DNA of 64,000 bases, from the NCBI RefSeq assembly GCF_014217805.1, contig NZ_CP055156.1, positions 2,858,585 to 2,922,584 of the forward strand. Direction: 5' to 3'. The first letter of the stretch is position 1; every line of letters begins with the position of its first letter. This DNA is from Adhaeribacter swui (GTDB lineage Bacteria > Bacteroidota > Bacteroidia > Cytophagales > Hymenobacteraceae). The notes below the pieces were generated by a model that searched no databases, was not told where the DNA came from, and saw only the letters and a list, made by a program, of their open reading frames with translations. Positions 28,701-36,081 of the stretch are shown piece by piece. The translations under genes were made by a program, and so were the position numbers.

Positions 28701-29275
28701 AAAATCAGCAAAAAGTATTATTAACCAACGGCACCGATACCCGCGATTTACTAGTGCGCACCGTAAGTGGCCGGTATAATTTAAACGAGTATTTTACCTC
28801 CAAACTCCAGCTAAACCGTACCATCCGGAGTAACACTTCTAACTACTTAAGTACCCGAAATTTTAAAATTAGAACGTACGAAGCTTTGCCGGAACTAGCA
28901 TTTCAGCCGAATAATAAAATCAGGTTTACGAGTACCTACCAATACGCCGCCAAAAAAAACTTTTACAACCCTGTAAATACAGAACGAGCGGTCTTTAACG
29001 ATTTAGGTTTTGAAAGCCGGTTAAGCCAGGTAAATAAGCGTACTTTTTCGGGGCAGTTGCATTACACGCACGTGTATTTTAAAGGCGAGGTAAATACGCC
29101 GGTTGGTTACGAAATGCTTAACGCCCTTCGGCCGGGTAATAATTATACCTGGAACCTAAACCTGCAACAGCGACTTAGCAATGGTTTAAACTTATCTTTG
29201 AATTACGATGGCCGTAAGCCCAATAACTTGCGCACTTTTCACTCCGGCCGCATGCAGGTTTCGGTATTATTTTAA
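25772..29275 (+). CDS. Large predicted outer-membrane or cell-surface protein of unknown function
   Basis: The product has 1167 residues with a signal peptide ending near SAQAQ (residue 21). The body is rich in alternating aromatic and polar strands (for example FNYRISRRYRS, LHYTHVYF) and ends in a strand closing with Phe (RMQVSVLF), as expected of an outer-membrane beta-barrel. Residues about 150-260 (GTITRGVSFGNTQNVFVNS, ISDQNVPFQPQGNTQQLQEF, AGDIVLRNKPDYFLRYYKNVQG) look strongly conserved, as if forming a recognition or plug domain, with some resemblance to surface proteins of the gliding/secretion type. I know of no assigned function. The start overlaps the upstream kinase stop (ATGA), so the two are translated together. 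Confidence 0.8.
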   Translation: MNKWWLIGILWGFVLWSAQAQYSNQRCKWVYLSDTPIQLDSLTILPGSITLRGAADTLNFLYNPNLNQFQILRPPVPVISRDSLGNVKTQTNLGRDSVLVCYRVLPFNLAMARYRRKITANDTVFLPGGKLYAEEIGSKKEELFRTPGLNKNGTITRGVSFGNTQNVFVNSALNLQLEGKLSEEIGITASISDQNVPFQPQGNTQQLQEFDRIFITLQHQLWNVTAGDIVLRNKPDYFLRYYKNVQGAAFEVNYNLKPNQKASTSAVASVAKGKFSSIQVKPIENVQGPYRLTGPTTEKYIIVLANSEKVYLDGKLLTRGFDYDYVIDYNQAEITFTTRNVIIQSSRIRIDFEYSDRNYNRTIYQASHYQQINKLNVHANLYNESDNPNNLLNLDLKPSDKQLLSEIGDSLQLAFTPGVETVPYDRQQVLYTDSTVIVDNSTRQIYVYTEDSTLSAYYSLRFTDVGQGNGDYLPVNTTVNGRSFKWVAPIDGHPQGRYQPVRILPTPVQKQMATVGADYQLNKETNVYLETAVSKYDVNRFSSKDSQDDNGKAIKVGYTVREKSLPILGKYKLQSAFNYEFTDRNFVAIDRYRDIEFDRDWSNGVVANTRQSDNILNFSVGLVKDNAHTFNYRISRRYRSQEVDGVQHYLDVAQTFKGFSLKGNLFTLYSTRLNKVKSGWVRGLAEITYPTRKIVPGYTYRFDKNREDSVINPDSLYNSAIYFDEHIFFVRSKDSAATRYGLSYGYRADRRPRQGELGEPENAQTYNGYLQTKVGSTQDIQAQLTYRQANSVDSLNKATILSTINWNGDLLKRHLRSELSYTVATGREVKREYEFIQTVPGQGTHYLMPGGNPRNLNDYYEAQTPDAQYRTHIKVFLPTDQYIIAYTNRLSYRLNSSLPRSWQDANSIFKKMASRLTAITSIAIDKKTTDTDLAHRFNPFSQNIEDSLLLSRINSFRNTVYYNRSNPKFGLEFTIQQNQQKVLLTNGTDTRDLLVRTVSGRYNLNEYFTSKLQLNRTIRSNTSNYLSTRNFKIRTYEALPELAFQPNNKIRFTSTYQYAAKKNFYNPVNTERAVFNDLGFESRLSQVNKRTFSGQLHYTHVYFKGEVNTPVGYEMLNALRPGNNYTWNLNLQQRLSNGLNLSLNYDGRKPNNLRTFHSGRMQVSVLF

Positions 29276-29368
29276 ATTTTTTAAATTTTTTCATTTTAAT
29301 AAATACCTATAGCGCCTTAAGGTTGGCAAACAGTATACAAGTAAAACGAAGTACGTACCGCCTTTGCT

Positions 29369-30085
29369 TTACTCCCAGATAGTTTTTGCAAGCGGTAAAG
29401 CTAAGGTGGCCCACTCGGTGTACATTTTGCCGGAGAAATGCAGCATATCCGGGGCTACATAAGAGCCATTTTGCAAAGCTTTACGCGAGGTTGGGGTAAT
29501 ATCCACAAAAGTAACGTTTAGCTGCTCGCATTCTTTTTGGGCTACGGTGTTAAAAGCATCAATTTCCTGGGCAATTTTTTTCTGGTCCCGGTCTTCGGCA
29601 AAAGGGGTAACACCCCAATCCGGTATCGAAAGAACCAATACATGCCTGGGTTTATCAGCCGCAAATTTTATAGCCGTTTGCAGGAGTTCCCGGAATTCGG
29701 TTTGGTAGGTTTCTAAGCTTTGGCCGCGGTATTGGTTATTTACGCCAATTAATAAAGTTACCAGATCAAAAGTAGCGTTTACCTTACTTTCCCGGATGGC
29801 TTCCTGCAGTTCGGCGGTAGTCCAGCCGGTGCGGGCAATGGTTGTGGGGTTAGCTACGTCGATGCCGGCTTGCCGCAAGTTTTGGGCTAAAAGGTAAGTC
29901 CAGCGATCGGCCACCGCCACACTTTCGCCGATGGTATAAGAATCGCCAAGAGCTAAATACGAATACTTGGCCGGTATATCTGGCGAGGCAAGTTCGGGGT
30001 ATAGCATAGGTTTAAAATGAGTACAGGCTAAACTGGCTAACAGCAAAAGCCAACTAACTGGGTTGTTTAAAATATATTTTTGCAT
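29369..30085 (-). CDS. SGNH/GDSL-type hydrolase lipoprotein
   Basis: The product has 238 residues. A lipoprotein signal ends at Cys21 (LASLAC). SGNH blocks are visible: block I ALGDSYTIG with nucleophile Ser49, block III IGVNNQY with the oxyanion Asn, and block V DMLHFSG with the Asp/His pair. Such enzymes are esterases or lipases that remove acyl groups from lipids or glycans; the substrate here is unknown. It is expected in the periplasm, anchored to a membrane. It converges with the large outer-membrane gene on the other strand, with 93 bases between the stops. Confidence 0.9.
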   Translation of the reverse strand: MQKYILNNPVSWLLLLASLACTHFKPMLYPELASPDIPAKYSYLALGDSYTIGESVAVADRWTYLLAQNLRQAGIDVANPTTIARTGWTTAELQEAIRESKVNATFDLVTLLIGVNNQYRGQSLETYQTEFRELLQTAIKFAADKPRHVLVLSIPDWGVTPFAEDRDQKKIAQEIDAFNTVAQKECEQLNVTFVDITPTSRKALQNGSYVAPDMLHFSGKMYTEWATLALPLAKTIWE

Positions 30086-30168
30086 AATACCTGTAGGTAA
30101 GTTCAGGTAACTCCTTGGTATTTGGCTGGCAAGACTTTAACGCTGATTTTTTAAATTTTTGACTTTTG

Positions 30169-30492
30169 CTACGCATACGTGCGCATGGGATGGAATACAT
30201 CCAGAATATAACAATCGGTTAAAGCTTTGGCGCTATGCACGGCATTGGGCGCAATGGTGCCAACCATGCCTGGTTCTAAAATTTGCGTTTCTCCGGCAAT
30301 GGTAATTTCTAACTGCCCCGACAGGATATTGGTAACTTGTTCCTGGGGATGGGCATGTTCCGGCAACAAAGTGCCCGCCTGAACGCGCACGTACACTAAA
30401 GTTAAATTCTGGTTAGGCGTATGAATAATTTTGGCAGTAAAACCCGGGAATATTTCTTTATCCGGAATGGTGTCTAGGGCGATGTAACTCAT
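30169..30492 (-). CDS. Cupin domain protein
   Basis: The product has 107 residues and is a single-domain small beta-barrel cupin. Motif 1 is visible as PEHAHPQEQVTNILSGQLEI, giving His, His, Gln/Glu metal ligands, and motif 2 as APNAVHSAKAL with the last His. Such cupins usually bind a divalent metal. Substrate and role cannot be told from the sequence. It lies 84 bases upstream of the SGNH gene on the same strand, and the two may share a transcript. Confidence 0.85.
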   Translation of the reverse strand: MSYIALDTIPDKEIFPGFTAKIIHTPNQNLTLVYVRVQAGTLLPEHAHPQEQVTNILSGQLEITIAGETQILEPGMVGTIAPNAVHSAKALTDCYILDVFHPMRTYA

Positions 30493-30568
30493 AAAAATTT
30501 AAAAAATCTGATGCTGTGGTGTGTTTTGGCCTTTTTATACAATTAAATTGCTGTATGTAAGTTGATTA

Positions 30569-30844
30569 CTAACAGGCGCAAGCAAAATAATCTTCGAAGC
30601 CGGGCGCCGGTTTACCTTCCACGCGAATAATCCGGTCCAGGCGAATGCCCTCGCCGGTATTTAATAAGATATATTCGGCGCTAGCCTGGGTAAACAGATC
30701 CTTTACAACGGCTTTAACCGATAAGTATTCCCGAATGTCTGAAAAATATTGAATACTCACGTACTTTTTTTGAGTAATGTAGTGCCGTAATTCTTCGCGA
30801 AAAGCTTCGGCTATCGGGTTATAGGTATCTTTTAAATCTTCCAT
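30569..30844 (-). CDS. Small protein, possibly Rof (Rho-binding antiterminator)-like
   Basis: The product has 91 residues without signal peptide. The second half (SVKAVVKDLFTQASAEYILLNTGEGIRLDRIIRVEGK) follows the Rof/YaeO pattern of a small Sm-like barrel, notably the IRLDRI segment near the end. The protein ends in Phe-Ala-Cys-Ala-Cys, an unusual cysteine-containing tail. If it is Rof-like it would modulate Rho-dependent termination, but the resemblance is weak and the first 35 residues do not match. It shares direction with the cupin gene, with 76 bases between them. Confidence 0.6.
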   Translation of the reverse strand: MEDLKDTYNPIAEAFREELRHYITQKKYVSIQYFSDIREYLSVKAVVKDLFTQASAEYILLNTGEGIRLDRIIRVEGKPAPGFEDYFACAC

Positions 30845-31352
30845 AATTTTAAAATTTAATGCTTGTTCTTTTTAAAAAGAGGTAAAGCCCAATACCGTTT
30901 AAACAGTTTTAAAAAGAAAAAGCTTCATCCACTTACGCTATTAACCACAAGCAGGTACTCGTTTTAGGAGTATACCACTTGGCAGCCATTAAGTTTTTTA
31001 ATACGATAATAAAAAAAATCTCTCTTGGTGTGTAATTCTAACAAGCGCCGCATCTGATAAAAAGTTAAACAAAATATAAAATCTGGTTTAAGGCAGAGCA
31101 AGTATGAAAGCTACTAAACTCTTGGTTATGAATATAGTGAGGTATTAGAATATTCCTGTTTTAAGCAAAACATTAGCAGGGCTAAAAATTCGAATTTTTA
31201 AAGCGAAAAATAAATTACGATTAGCAACAAAAAGCCTCAATGCCGATGTAATAGCTGAAGAAAATGGCCTGCAATTTGCCTTAATTAATCTAAGAAAAAT
31301 TTAAAAAATTCTTTAAATATTAAATTTTATAAATATTAAATTGTTACATGCT
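30845..31352 (+). other. AT-rich intergenic region between divergent genes
   Basis: About 500 bases with no convincing gene; the longest ATG-started frame I read (31104) encodes 14 codons. An A/T-only palindromic block lies at 31295-31310, shortly before the outer-membrane protein gene. Promoters for both flanking genes are presumably here, but I see no clear consensus. Confidence 0.5.
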
Positions 31353-31952
31353 ATGAAAAAATTAATCTTATTTTTGGTTTTGCTAGTAAGTGTAGGGTAT
31401 TCAGCTCAAGCACAATTTTCGCTAGGTATAAAAGGCGGCTTAAGCTCTTCGGGGGTTGATGTGAAAAATGCTAAAAATACCATTAACCAGTTAAAAGATG
31501 CCGACAACATTACCGGCTACCATTTGGGGGTTTTTACCCGGGCAAAATTCAATAATTTCTTTTTGCAACCAGAAGCTTACTTTGCTACCTCGGGCGGGCG
31601 GCTAAAACAAACCGATTTGCAAAATAACACCATCGACGAAGTAAAAGCCCGTTTTACCCGCCTGGATGTTCCTGTTATGGCTGGATTTAGCTTTTTAAAA
31701 GTGGCGCGGGTACAAGCAGGCCCAGTGGCTTCGGTGTTGGTGGGTAGCAAAATAGGCGACCAGCGCATTAAAGATTACCTGAATAAAACAGATTGGGGAT
31801 TTCAGGTAGGAGCCGGCTTAGATATTAGTAACCTAACTTTAGATGTACGCTACGAAAATATAAACCGCGATTATACCAACCAAGACAGTTCTTTCGACTT
31901 AAAAAACCAGCAAGTAATTGTTAGTTTAGGAATTAAGTTAATCGGAAAATAA
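31353..31952 (+). CDS. Outer-membrane beta-barrel protein (PorT/OMP_b-brl_2 type)
   Basis: The product has 199 residues from the ATG at 31353; the in-frame TTG 12 bases upstream is less likely. A signal peptide (MKKLILFLVLLVSVGYSAQAQ) leads to FSLGIKGGLSSSG, the usual first strand of this family, and the alternating strand pattern runs to the C-terminus (QQVIVSLGIKLIG). Members are small eight- or ten-stranded barrels of unknown role. A terminator follows at once, so it is probably a single-gene transcript. Confidence 0.88.
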   Translation: MKKLILFLVLLVSVGYSAQAQFSLGIKGGLSSSGVDVKNAKNTINQLKDADNITGYHLGVFTRAKFNNFFLQPEAYFATSGGRLKQTDLQNNTIDEVKARFTRLDVPVMAGFSFLKVARVQAGPVASVLVGSKIGDQRIKDYLNKTDWGFQVGAGLDISNLTLDVRYENINRDYTNQDSSFDLKNQQVIVSLGIKLIGK

Positions 31953-32303
31953 TATTTTTTAAAATTTATGATTTGTGGCGCCAGTCTTTGCTTATGGTAA
32001 AGGGCTGGCGCTTTATTCTGTTATAAGTTAAAAAGTGCGGCGGTAAAAATAACTGTAAACTGAAAATATAGATTTAATGATAATTAAAAACAACTTAAAT
32101 TGTTGTTAAAATACAAGTTTAACTAGCTTTTGTGAAGGTAAAATTACTTTTAAAAACGTACAATTAATCACTTTAATGATGATTTTAGGAGCAAGTAGTT
32201 AAATTATTTAAAAATTTTAGTTCTATTTCAGCTTGTTGCCGTTTACAGTTTAAATTAAAAAGTAAGTATTTGTTTGTAAACTTTTTAATAGGGGATTAAA
32301 CGC
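31953..32303 (+). other. Intergenic region between a terminator and the small gene at 32304
   Basis: About 350 bases, very AT-rich. It starts with the terminator at 31978-32014. No further gene is visible. The promoter of the small gene at 32304 should lie in the second half, but no exact TAnnTTTG is present. Confidence 0.45.
31978..32014 (+). terminator. Terminator after the beta-barrel gene
   Basis: GCGCCAG at 31978-31984 pairs with CTGGCGC at 32005-32011 and the stem can be extended inward with weaker pairs. A short T-run follows. It lies 26 bases beyond the stop codon. Confidence 0.7.
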
Positions 32304-32474
32304 ATGAAAAATACAATTATAATTTTACCCATTGAATTAACTTATAATTACCGGTATAAAGAGCGTTTTAACGGCATGGTGGTGCATAACAAACTGATTC
32401 GTACGCCGGAACCGCGCAGTTATCCTTACATGATTATACCCGATTTTGGAAATTATACTTACTCTACCAATTAA
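32304..32474 (+). CDS. Small protein of unknown function (56 residues)
   Basis: The frame ATG at 32304 to TAA at 32474 encodes 56 residues beginning MKNTIIILPIELTYNYRYKE and ending PDFGNYTYSTN. The product is rich in Tyr (8) with several Pro, and has a basic middle (HNKLIRTPEPRS). No signal peptide or membrane helix is evident. I do not recognise it. A GC-containing hairpin with a T-run (32494-32527) begins 20 bases after the stop, which argues that this is a real transcription unit. The codons look native, with CCG, CGC and GGC used. Confidence 0.6.
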   Translation: MKNTIIILPIELTYNYRYKERFNGMVVHNKLIRTPEPRSYPYMIIPDFGNYTYSTN

Positions 32475-32493
32475 ATTATAATTTTAATTCGCT

Positions 32494-32527
32494 AAAACGC
32501 CAGCATCAAAAAGGTTGCTGGTTTTTT
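32494..32527 (+). terminator. Terminator after the 56-residue gene
   Basis: CCAGCA at 32500-32505 pairs with TGCTGG at 32516-32521, flanked by AAAA upstream and a run of six T downstream. Confidence 0.75.
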
Positions 32528-32697
32528 CATGCCTAAAAGTTTGTAAACCAAGGCTTGGTTATAAAGCGCCGTTTAAATAATTGTAAGTGTTGCTGATATT
32601 TTATTTCTTAGTACTTAATTAGCACCAGGAACTTGTTAAATCCGAATTTTGTAGAAATAGAAAGAAGCAAGAACTTAAAAAAATAGGCACCAACAAT

Positions 32698-33102
32698 ATG
32701 GCAGTTAATCTGGAACAAATCGGGACCCGGTTAGGATTTTACATGAGAATCAAAGGATTAGATATTTTTGCAATGGGCGAACGTACCAATACCTCGGCAA
32801 CATTAATATCTAATATCGTTTCAGGTAAAAACTATTCTATGGATGAGTTATTATCTGTTCTGAACAACCTGCCCAACTTAAACTCGCACTGGGTTATTTA
32901 CGGCGAGGGTAATATTTTTAAAGAAGAGAATATTGCCTTATCGAGCCTGGATGCCGACTTGATGCATAAAAACCGGATGAAGCATTTAACTGAAATGCAG
33001 AAATTGCTGGAAGTGTTAGATGAAATTGAGCGGACGAAGAAAAACACCTCAAAAGTAGATGAGTTAAAAGCCCGGATATCGGAGTTAACTAAAAAACTTT
33101 AG
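32698..33102 (+). CDS. Helix-turn-helix (XRE-like) protein
   Basis: The product has 134 residues. The first 70 residues fold like an XRE helix-turn-helix: IGTRLGFYMRIKGLDIFAMGERTNTSATLISNIVSGKNYSMDELLSVLNNLPNLN, followed by HWVIYGEG, a segment typical of Bacteroidota XRE-like regulators. The C-terminal 50 residues form a charged coiled coil (LEVLDEIERTKKNTSKVDELKARISELTKKL) that could dimerise. It probably binds DNA; the target is unknown. It converges with the small gene on the minus strand. Confidence 0.85.
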   Translation: MAVNLEQIGTRLGFYMRIKGLDIFAMGERTNTSATLISNIVSGKNYSMDELLSVLNNLPNLNSHWVIYGEGNIFKEENIALSSLDADLMHKNRMKHLTEMQKLLEVLDEIERTKKNTSKVDELKARISELTKKL

Positions 33103-33133
33103 TAGAAACTACTTTTTTAAAATTGCTTGGGAG

Positions 33134-33406
33134 TTAACCCAGCGGCGGCCTTTCTTGCACCTGGCGCCGGTAACCTTTATTAAGCGAAATTACCCGGGAG
33201 GTAATAATGCTTATTTTTTGTAACTTTTGCGTGAGTTCTTGCAAGGTTTGGTCATGCTGTTGCGTAGCGGAGTCAGCAGTAGATAAACTGGCCAATGAAT
33301 CTGCTTTAATTTTTGATTTTATATCTGCTTCTACTTTACGCCGGTAAGCGTATAAACTATTGTATAAATATCCGAATTCTGTTAATTGCCACATAGCCTC
33401 CCGCAT
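33134..33406 (-). CDS. Small hypothetical protein with a coiled coil
   Basis: The product has 90 residues from the ATG at 33406; a second ATG at 33394 is possible. No signal peptide or membrane helix is visible. The N-terminal part has several Tyr (FGYLYNSLYAYRRK), and the middle is a helical, polar heptad-like region (HDQTLQELTQKLQKISIITSRVISLNKG). No family is recognised. The gene lies 32 bases from the end of the XRE-like gene on the opposite strand. Confidence 0.55.
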   Translation of the reverse strand: MREAMWQLTEFGYLYNSLYAYRRKVEADIKSKIKADSLASLSTADSATQQHDQTLQELTQKLQKISIITSRVISLNKGYRRQVQERPPLG

Positions 33407-33720
33407 CTATCTCCTGTTTAATTAAAGCACACGCTAGTTTGGTGTAGGTATTTATACGTTTAATTTCTGAACTACTACGTAAAAACCTAATTGCGGTTTA
33501 CCAGGCGTCGCTTTTAAGCGCATTTTTGTTTATTGTTGCTGTTTACCGCTTGCGTTTGCGTAACAGGCACGTTGCAGGTATAGATTTTTTAAAAAAAATT
33601 TCAGAGCCATCCGATAATTTAAACGCTCTACTATTTTTTATACGTATAAATAGTTTTTGCTAATGCGTTCTTATAAAACTAAAAAAGCGTAAAGGCCACT
33701 GTTTCACTAAAAACAAGCGT
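33407..33720 (+). other. AT-rich intergenic region
   Basis: About 310 bases between divergent genes. It contains a short hairpin CGCTT/AAGCG near 33510 followed by a T-run, and no gene that I can support. Confidence 0.45.
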
Positions 33721-34155
33721 ATGAACTCCCTCTTTGTTCGGGTTGTATTTGCCGCAATCGTGCTTACCTTTTGGGCATGCTCGGTTAATAGCAAACGGTC
33801 TTACATTTCTAATATTTCTTTAGAAAGTGGCAAGTGGGTGTTAATTGATTTAAACGGAGAAGAAGTAGTAAAACAGAACTCAGAACGGCCTATTTACCTT
33901 GAATTTAATGGTACCGACCAAAAAGTTGCTGGTTTTGCGGGTTGCAATCGTTTGTTTGGGGCTTATAGCAACCAAGGCAGTACCATTAGTTTTTCGCGCG
34001 TAAGCTCTACTAAACTGATTTGCCCGGACTATGAATTAGAAAACAATTTTGTGGCAAGTTTGCAACGCATCAACCGGTACCAGATAGACGGAGAAAAGCT
34101 CTTATTATTCAACCAGAATAACTTAATAGCTACTCTGCGCCTTTTAACCGACTAA
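33721..34155 (+). CDS. META domain lipoprotein (HslJ-like)
   Basis: The product has 144 residues. The lipoprotein signal ends at Cys20 (FWAC). The META domain is recognised by KWVLIDLNGEEV, YLEFNGTDQKVAGFAGCNRLFGAYS and SFSRVSSTKLICP, with the pair of Cys typical of the family. Members such as HslJ are periplasmic or membrane-anchored and have been tied to stress or antibiotic tolerance, but no enzyme activity is known. Confidence 0.88.
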   Translation: MNSLFVRVVFAAIVLTFWACSVNSKRSYISNISLESGKWVLIDLNGEEVVKQNSERPIYLEFNGTDQKVAGFAGCNRLFGAYSNQGSTISFSRVSSTKLICPDYELENNFVASLQRINRYQIDGEKLLLFNQNNLIATLRLLTD

Positions 34156-34320
34156 GTTGCCTATTTATTGACGGTTGAAAACTTCTTTTTTAAAATCCAA
34201 AATCAGCGGGTTATTATACCTCAGCTAAAATAAATTTTAGCAGCAAAGCAACTAAATTACAAGTTAAGGTATCTTGTTTATGAATTCCGGATTAACCGGA
34301 TGCATGCTTGTTACACTGCT

Positions 34321-34704
34321 ATGAAGAATTGGATTTTACTACTACGATATCAGTTACTTGTTTTGTTGGTATGTTGTATTCTGGTGTTACCGGGATGTAC
34401 CGGCGAAGAGGTAGAAATAATGCCTTACCAATCCTGCGATACCCAGGCCACCATTAGAACCCAAGCGGAATGCGGATTAGTGCTGGAACTCGAAAACGGA
34501 CATTTTTTAAAACCGCTGCGGGTAACGCTGCTGCCAAAATCAGGTTCGGGTAAACAACAGTATAAAATAAATAATTTTACCGTCAGCGAAAACCAACAGG
34601 TAATTGTTGGGTTTATTAATAAAGGCCAGGCGCCTCATGCGTGCGTAAAAGAAACCCAATTAGTAGAAATAACCTGCATTGTAGGCTACCAGTTACAGTC
34701 TTAA
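34321..34704 (+). CDS. Hypothetical lipoprotein with several Cys
   Basis: The product has 127 residues from the ATG at 34321. An in-frame ATG at 34300 would add seven residues before the signal peptide and is less likely. The lipoprotein signal ends at Cys26 (VLPGC). The mature part has Cys residues in SCDTQ, AECGL, HACVKE and EITCIVG, probably forming disulfides, and looks like a small beta-sandwich. No family is recognised. A terminator follows at 34766. Confidence 0.7.
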   Translation: MKNWILLLRYQLLVLLVCCILVLPGCTGEEVEIMPYQSCDTQATIRTQAECGLVLELENGHFLKPLRVTLLPKSGSGKQQYKINNFTVSENQQVIVGFINKGQAPHACVKETQLVEITCIVGYQLQS

Positions 34705-34765
34705 ATTTATTAACCCTTTTCTGCTGGTTTATACTGCCAAAGTTAATGGTAAACCAACTTTATTT

Positions 34766-34799
34766 AACCCGTTTAGCAATTAAGCTTGAGCGGGTTTTT
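34766..34799 (+). terminator. Terminator after the hypothetical lipoprotein gene
   Basis: AACCCG at 34766-34771 pairs with CGGGTT at 34791-34796 and a T-run follows. A weaker inner pairing (AGC/GCT) is possible. Confidence 0.65.
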
Positions 34800-34867
34800 A
34801 GTTTTTTTACTTTTCGCAAATTGGTTAATCTGGCATAATACTTGTCAATAAATTTATAAAGTTTTCT

Positions 34868-34918
34868 AAACTACCTCGCCGGATTTTTGTTGTAATAGAA
34901 AACAAGCGGTAGTTTTTT
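34868..34918 (+). terminator. Terminator-like hairpin without an assigned gene
   Basis: AAACTACC (34868-34875) pairs perfectly with GGTAGTTT (34908-34915), with an inner TTGTT/AACAA stem, and six T end the structure. No gene lies directly upstream, so it may end a small RNA. Confidence 0.5.
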
Positions 34919-34992
34919 AATAGAGATAAATACCAGATACGCTATGTCTGGTTAATAATAAAAATAAGATTAAAGTTTAGTAGTTTAACTGA

Positions 34993-35024
34993 AAAGGCTC
35001 TGGTAATTTATCAGAGCTTTTTTT
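34993..35024 (+). terminator. Terminator-like hairpin just before the insertion sequence
   Basis: GCTCTG (34997-35002) pairs with CAGAGC (35012-35017), followed by a T-tract. The insertion sequence begins 8 bases later, within the AT-rich tail. Confidence 0.6.
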
Positions 35025-35026
35025 AT

Positions 35027-35032
35027 TTAATA
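35027..35032 (+). repeat. Left copy of the target-site duplication of the IS982-family element
   Basis: TTAATA occurs directly before the left inverted repeat and again directly after the right one (35944-35949). A 6-bp duplication is in the range seen for IS982-family elements. Confidence 0.6.
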
Positions 35033-35943
35033 ACTCAAGTTGCGAGCTATAAAAAAGTCTGTTCGAGCAAAGGTTAAAATACGTTTTAGAGTTACCACAC
35101 TTTAAAAAGTACAAGCCATGCAAGAACAGACGATAGCAATATACTGCTTTATAGACGACTTTTTTCGTATTACTGGTAGAAAAGAAGATGCGCATTGTAA
35201 ACTTTCCGATGCCGAACTACTCACCACCGCTTTATTGGCGGCGCGCTATTTCTATGGCAATCTTGTAGGTACATGCAAGAACACCAGGGAGTGCAGATGA
35301 TCGATAAATCAGGTTTTAGCCGGCGCTTGCATGGCTTACAAGAACAACTCCTGGCATTGTTTACCGCTTTAGGCCAAACCTTAAAGCAACTGAATACTAC
35401 TTGTCGGTATATGATCGATTCTTTTCCTGCTGCGGTTTGTCATAACGTACGGATTGGGCGCTGTCACCTTTTACAGCAGGAAGTTTATCGGGGCAAGAAC
35501 ACGAGCAAAAGACAGTATTTCTATGGCTTTAAGGTGCAAGTAATCACCACCGAAGCCGGACTGCCCGTGCAGTTTTATATTCATGCGGGCTCCTTTGCTG
35601 ATATCACGGCTTTTAAGGCTATGCCGGTAGATCTGCCGGAAAATAGTCAGTTATATGCCGACAGCGCTTACAACTGCTATGAAATAGAAGACCTATTAGC
35701 CGAATGTGAACACATTCAGTTTCATGTCTGTCGAAAAGCCAATAGCAAAAGAAAAGATCAACCCTATACCGCTTTTTTGAAAACCTACTACCGGAAACAA
35801 ATTGAAACCACCTTCTCGGGTATCACTAATTTCTTTCCCAAAAAGATTCATGCTGTAACCGCGAAAGGTTTTCTGCTCAAGATCATCCTCTTCATCTTTG
35901 CTTATACCTTGAATCAACTAACTTAGTACCTCGCAACTTAAGT
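35033..35943 (+). mobile_element. IS982-family insertion sequence with a frameshifted transposase
   Basis: The element is 911 bases long. Imperfect 14-base terminal inverted repeats (left ACTCAAGTTGCGAG at 35033-35046, right CTCGCAACTTAAGT at 35930-35943) match at 13 of 14 positions. They enclose a transposase of the IS982 type, and a 6-bp direct duplication TTAATA flanks both ends. The element lies in intergenic DNA and interrupts no visible gene. The transposase frame is broken, so this copy is probably inactive unless frameshifting or a helper copy provides the enzyme. Confidence 0.85.
35118..35926 (+). pseudogene. IS982-family transposase, disrupted by a frameshift
   Basis: The first part (35118 to about 35270) encodes MQEQTIAIYCFIDDFFRI and KLSDAELLTTALLAARYFYGN, the N-terminal region of IS982 transposases. 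The frame then shifts near 35268-35272 to a second part (ATG at 35273) with MIDKSGFSRRLHGL, the first catalytic Asp in YMIDSFP, YGFKVQVITTEAGLPVQF, the second Asp in LYADSAYNCYE and the Glu in QIETTFSGI. The total of 809 bases is one short of a whole number of codons, so adding one base would restore a protein of about 269 residues. This points to a single-base deletion. Confidence 0.85.
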
Positions 35944-35949
35944 TTAATA
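35944..35949 (+). repeat. Right copy of the target-site duplication
   Basis: TTAATA, identical to 35027-35032 at the other end of the element. Confidence 0.6.
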
Positions 35950-36081
35950 GCTAAAAATACCATACGGCAAGGTTTTAAATGCTGGTTTAGCTTTTTCTCT
36001 GGAATGTAAAAATTTAAAAAAAATTAGCTGAATAAAATCTGTTTGCGTAAAGGCAGGCATTCTTATTTAACCCGCATTACT

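Larger units (their letters stand above)
34705..35032 (+). other. Intergenic region with three terminator-like hairpins
   Basis: This stretch before the insertion sequence holds the terminator of the preceding gene (34766-34799) and two more T-tailed hairpins (34868-34918 and 34997-35024), with no convincing open frame. A small hairpin with arms CCAGA/TCTGG lies near 34933-34951. The repeated hairpins hint at one or two small transcripts. Confidence 0.5.

Noticed and set aside
35118-35926. Two separate genes (60 and 217 codons)
   Set aside because: Both parts belong to one IS982-type transposase split by a frameshift. They are reported together as a pseudogene.
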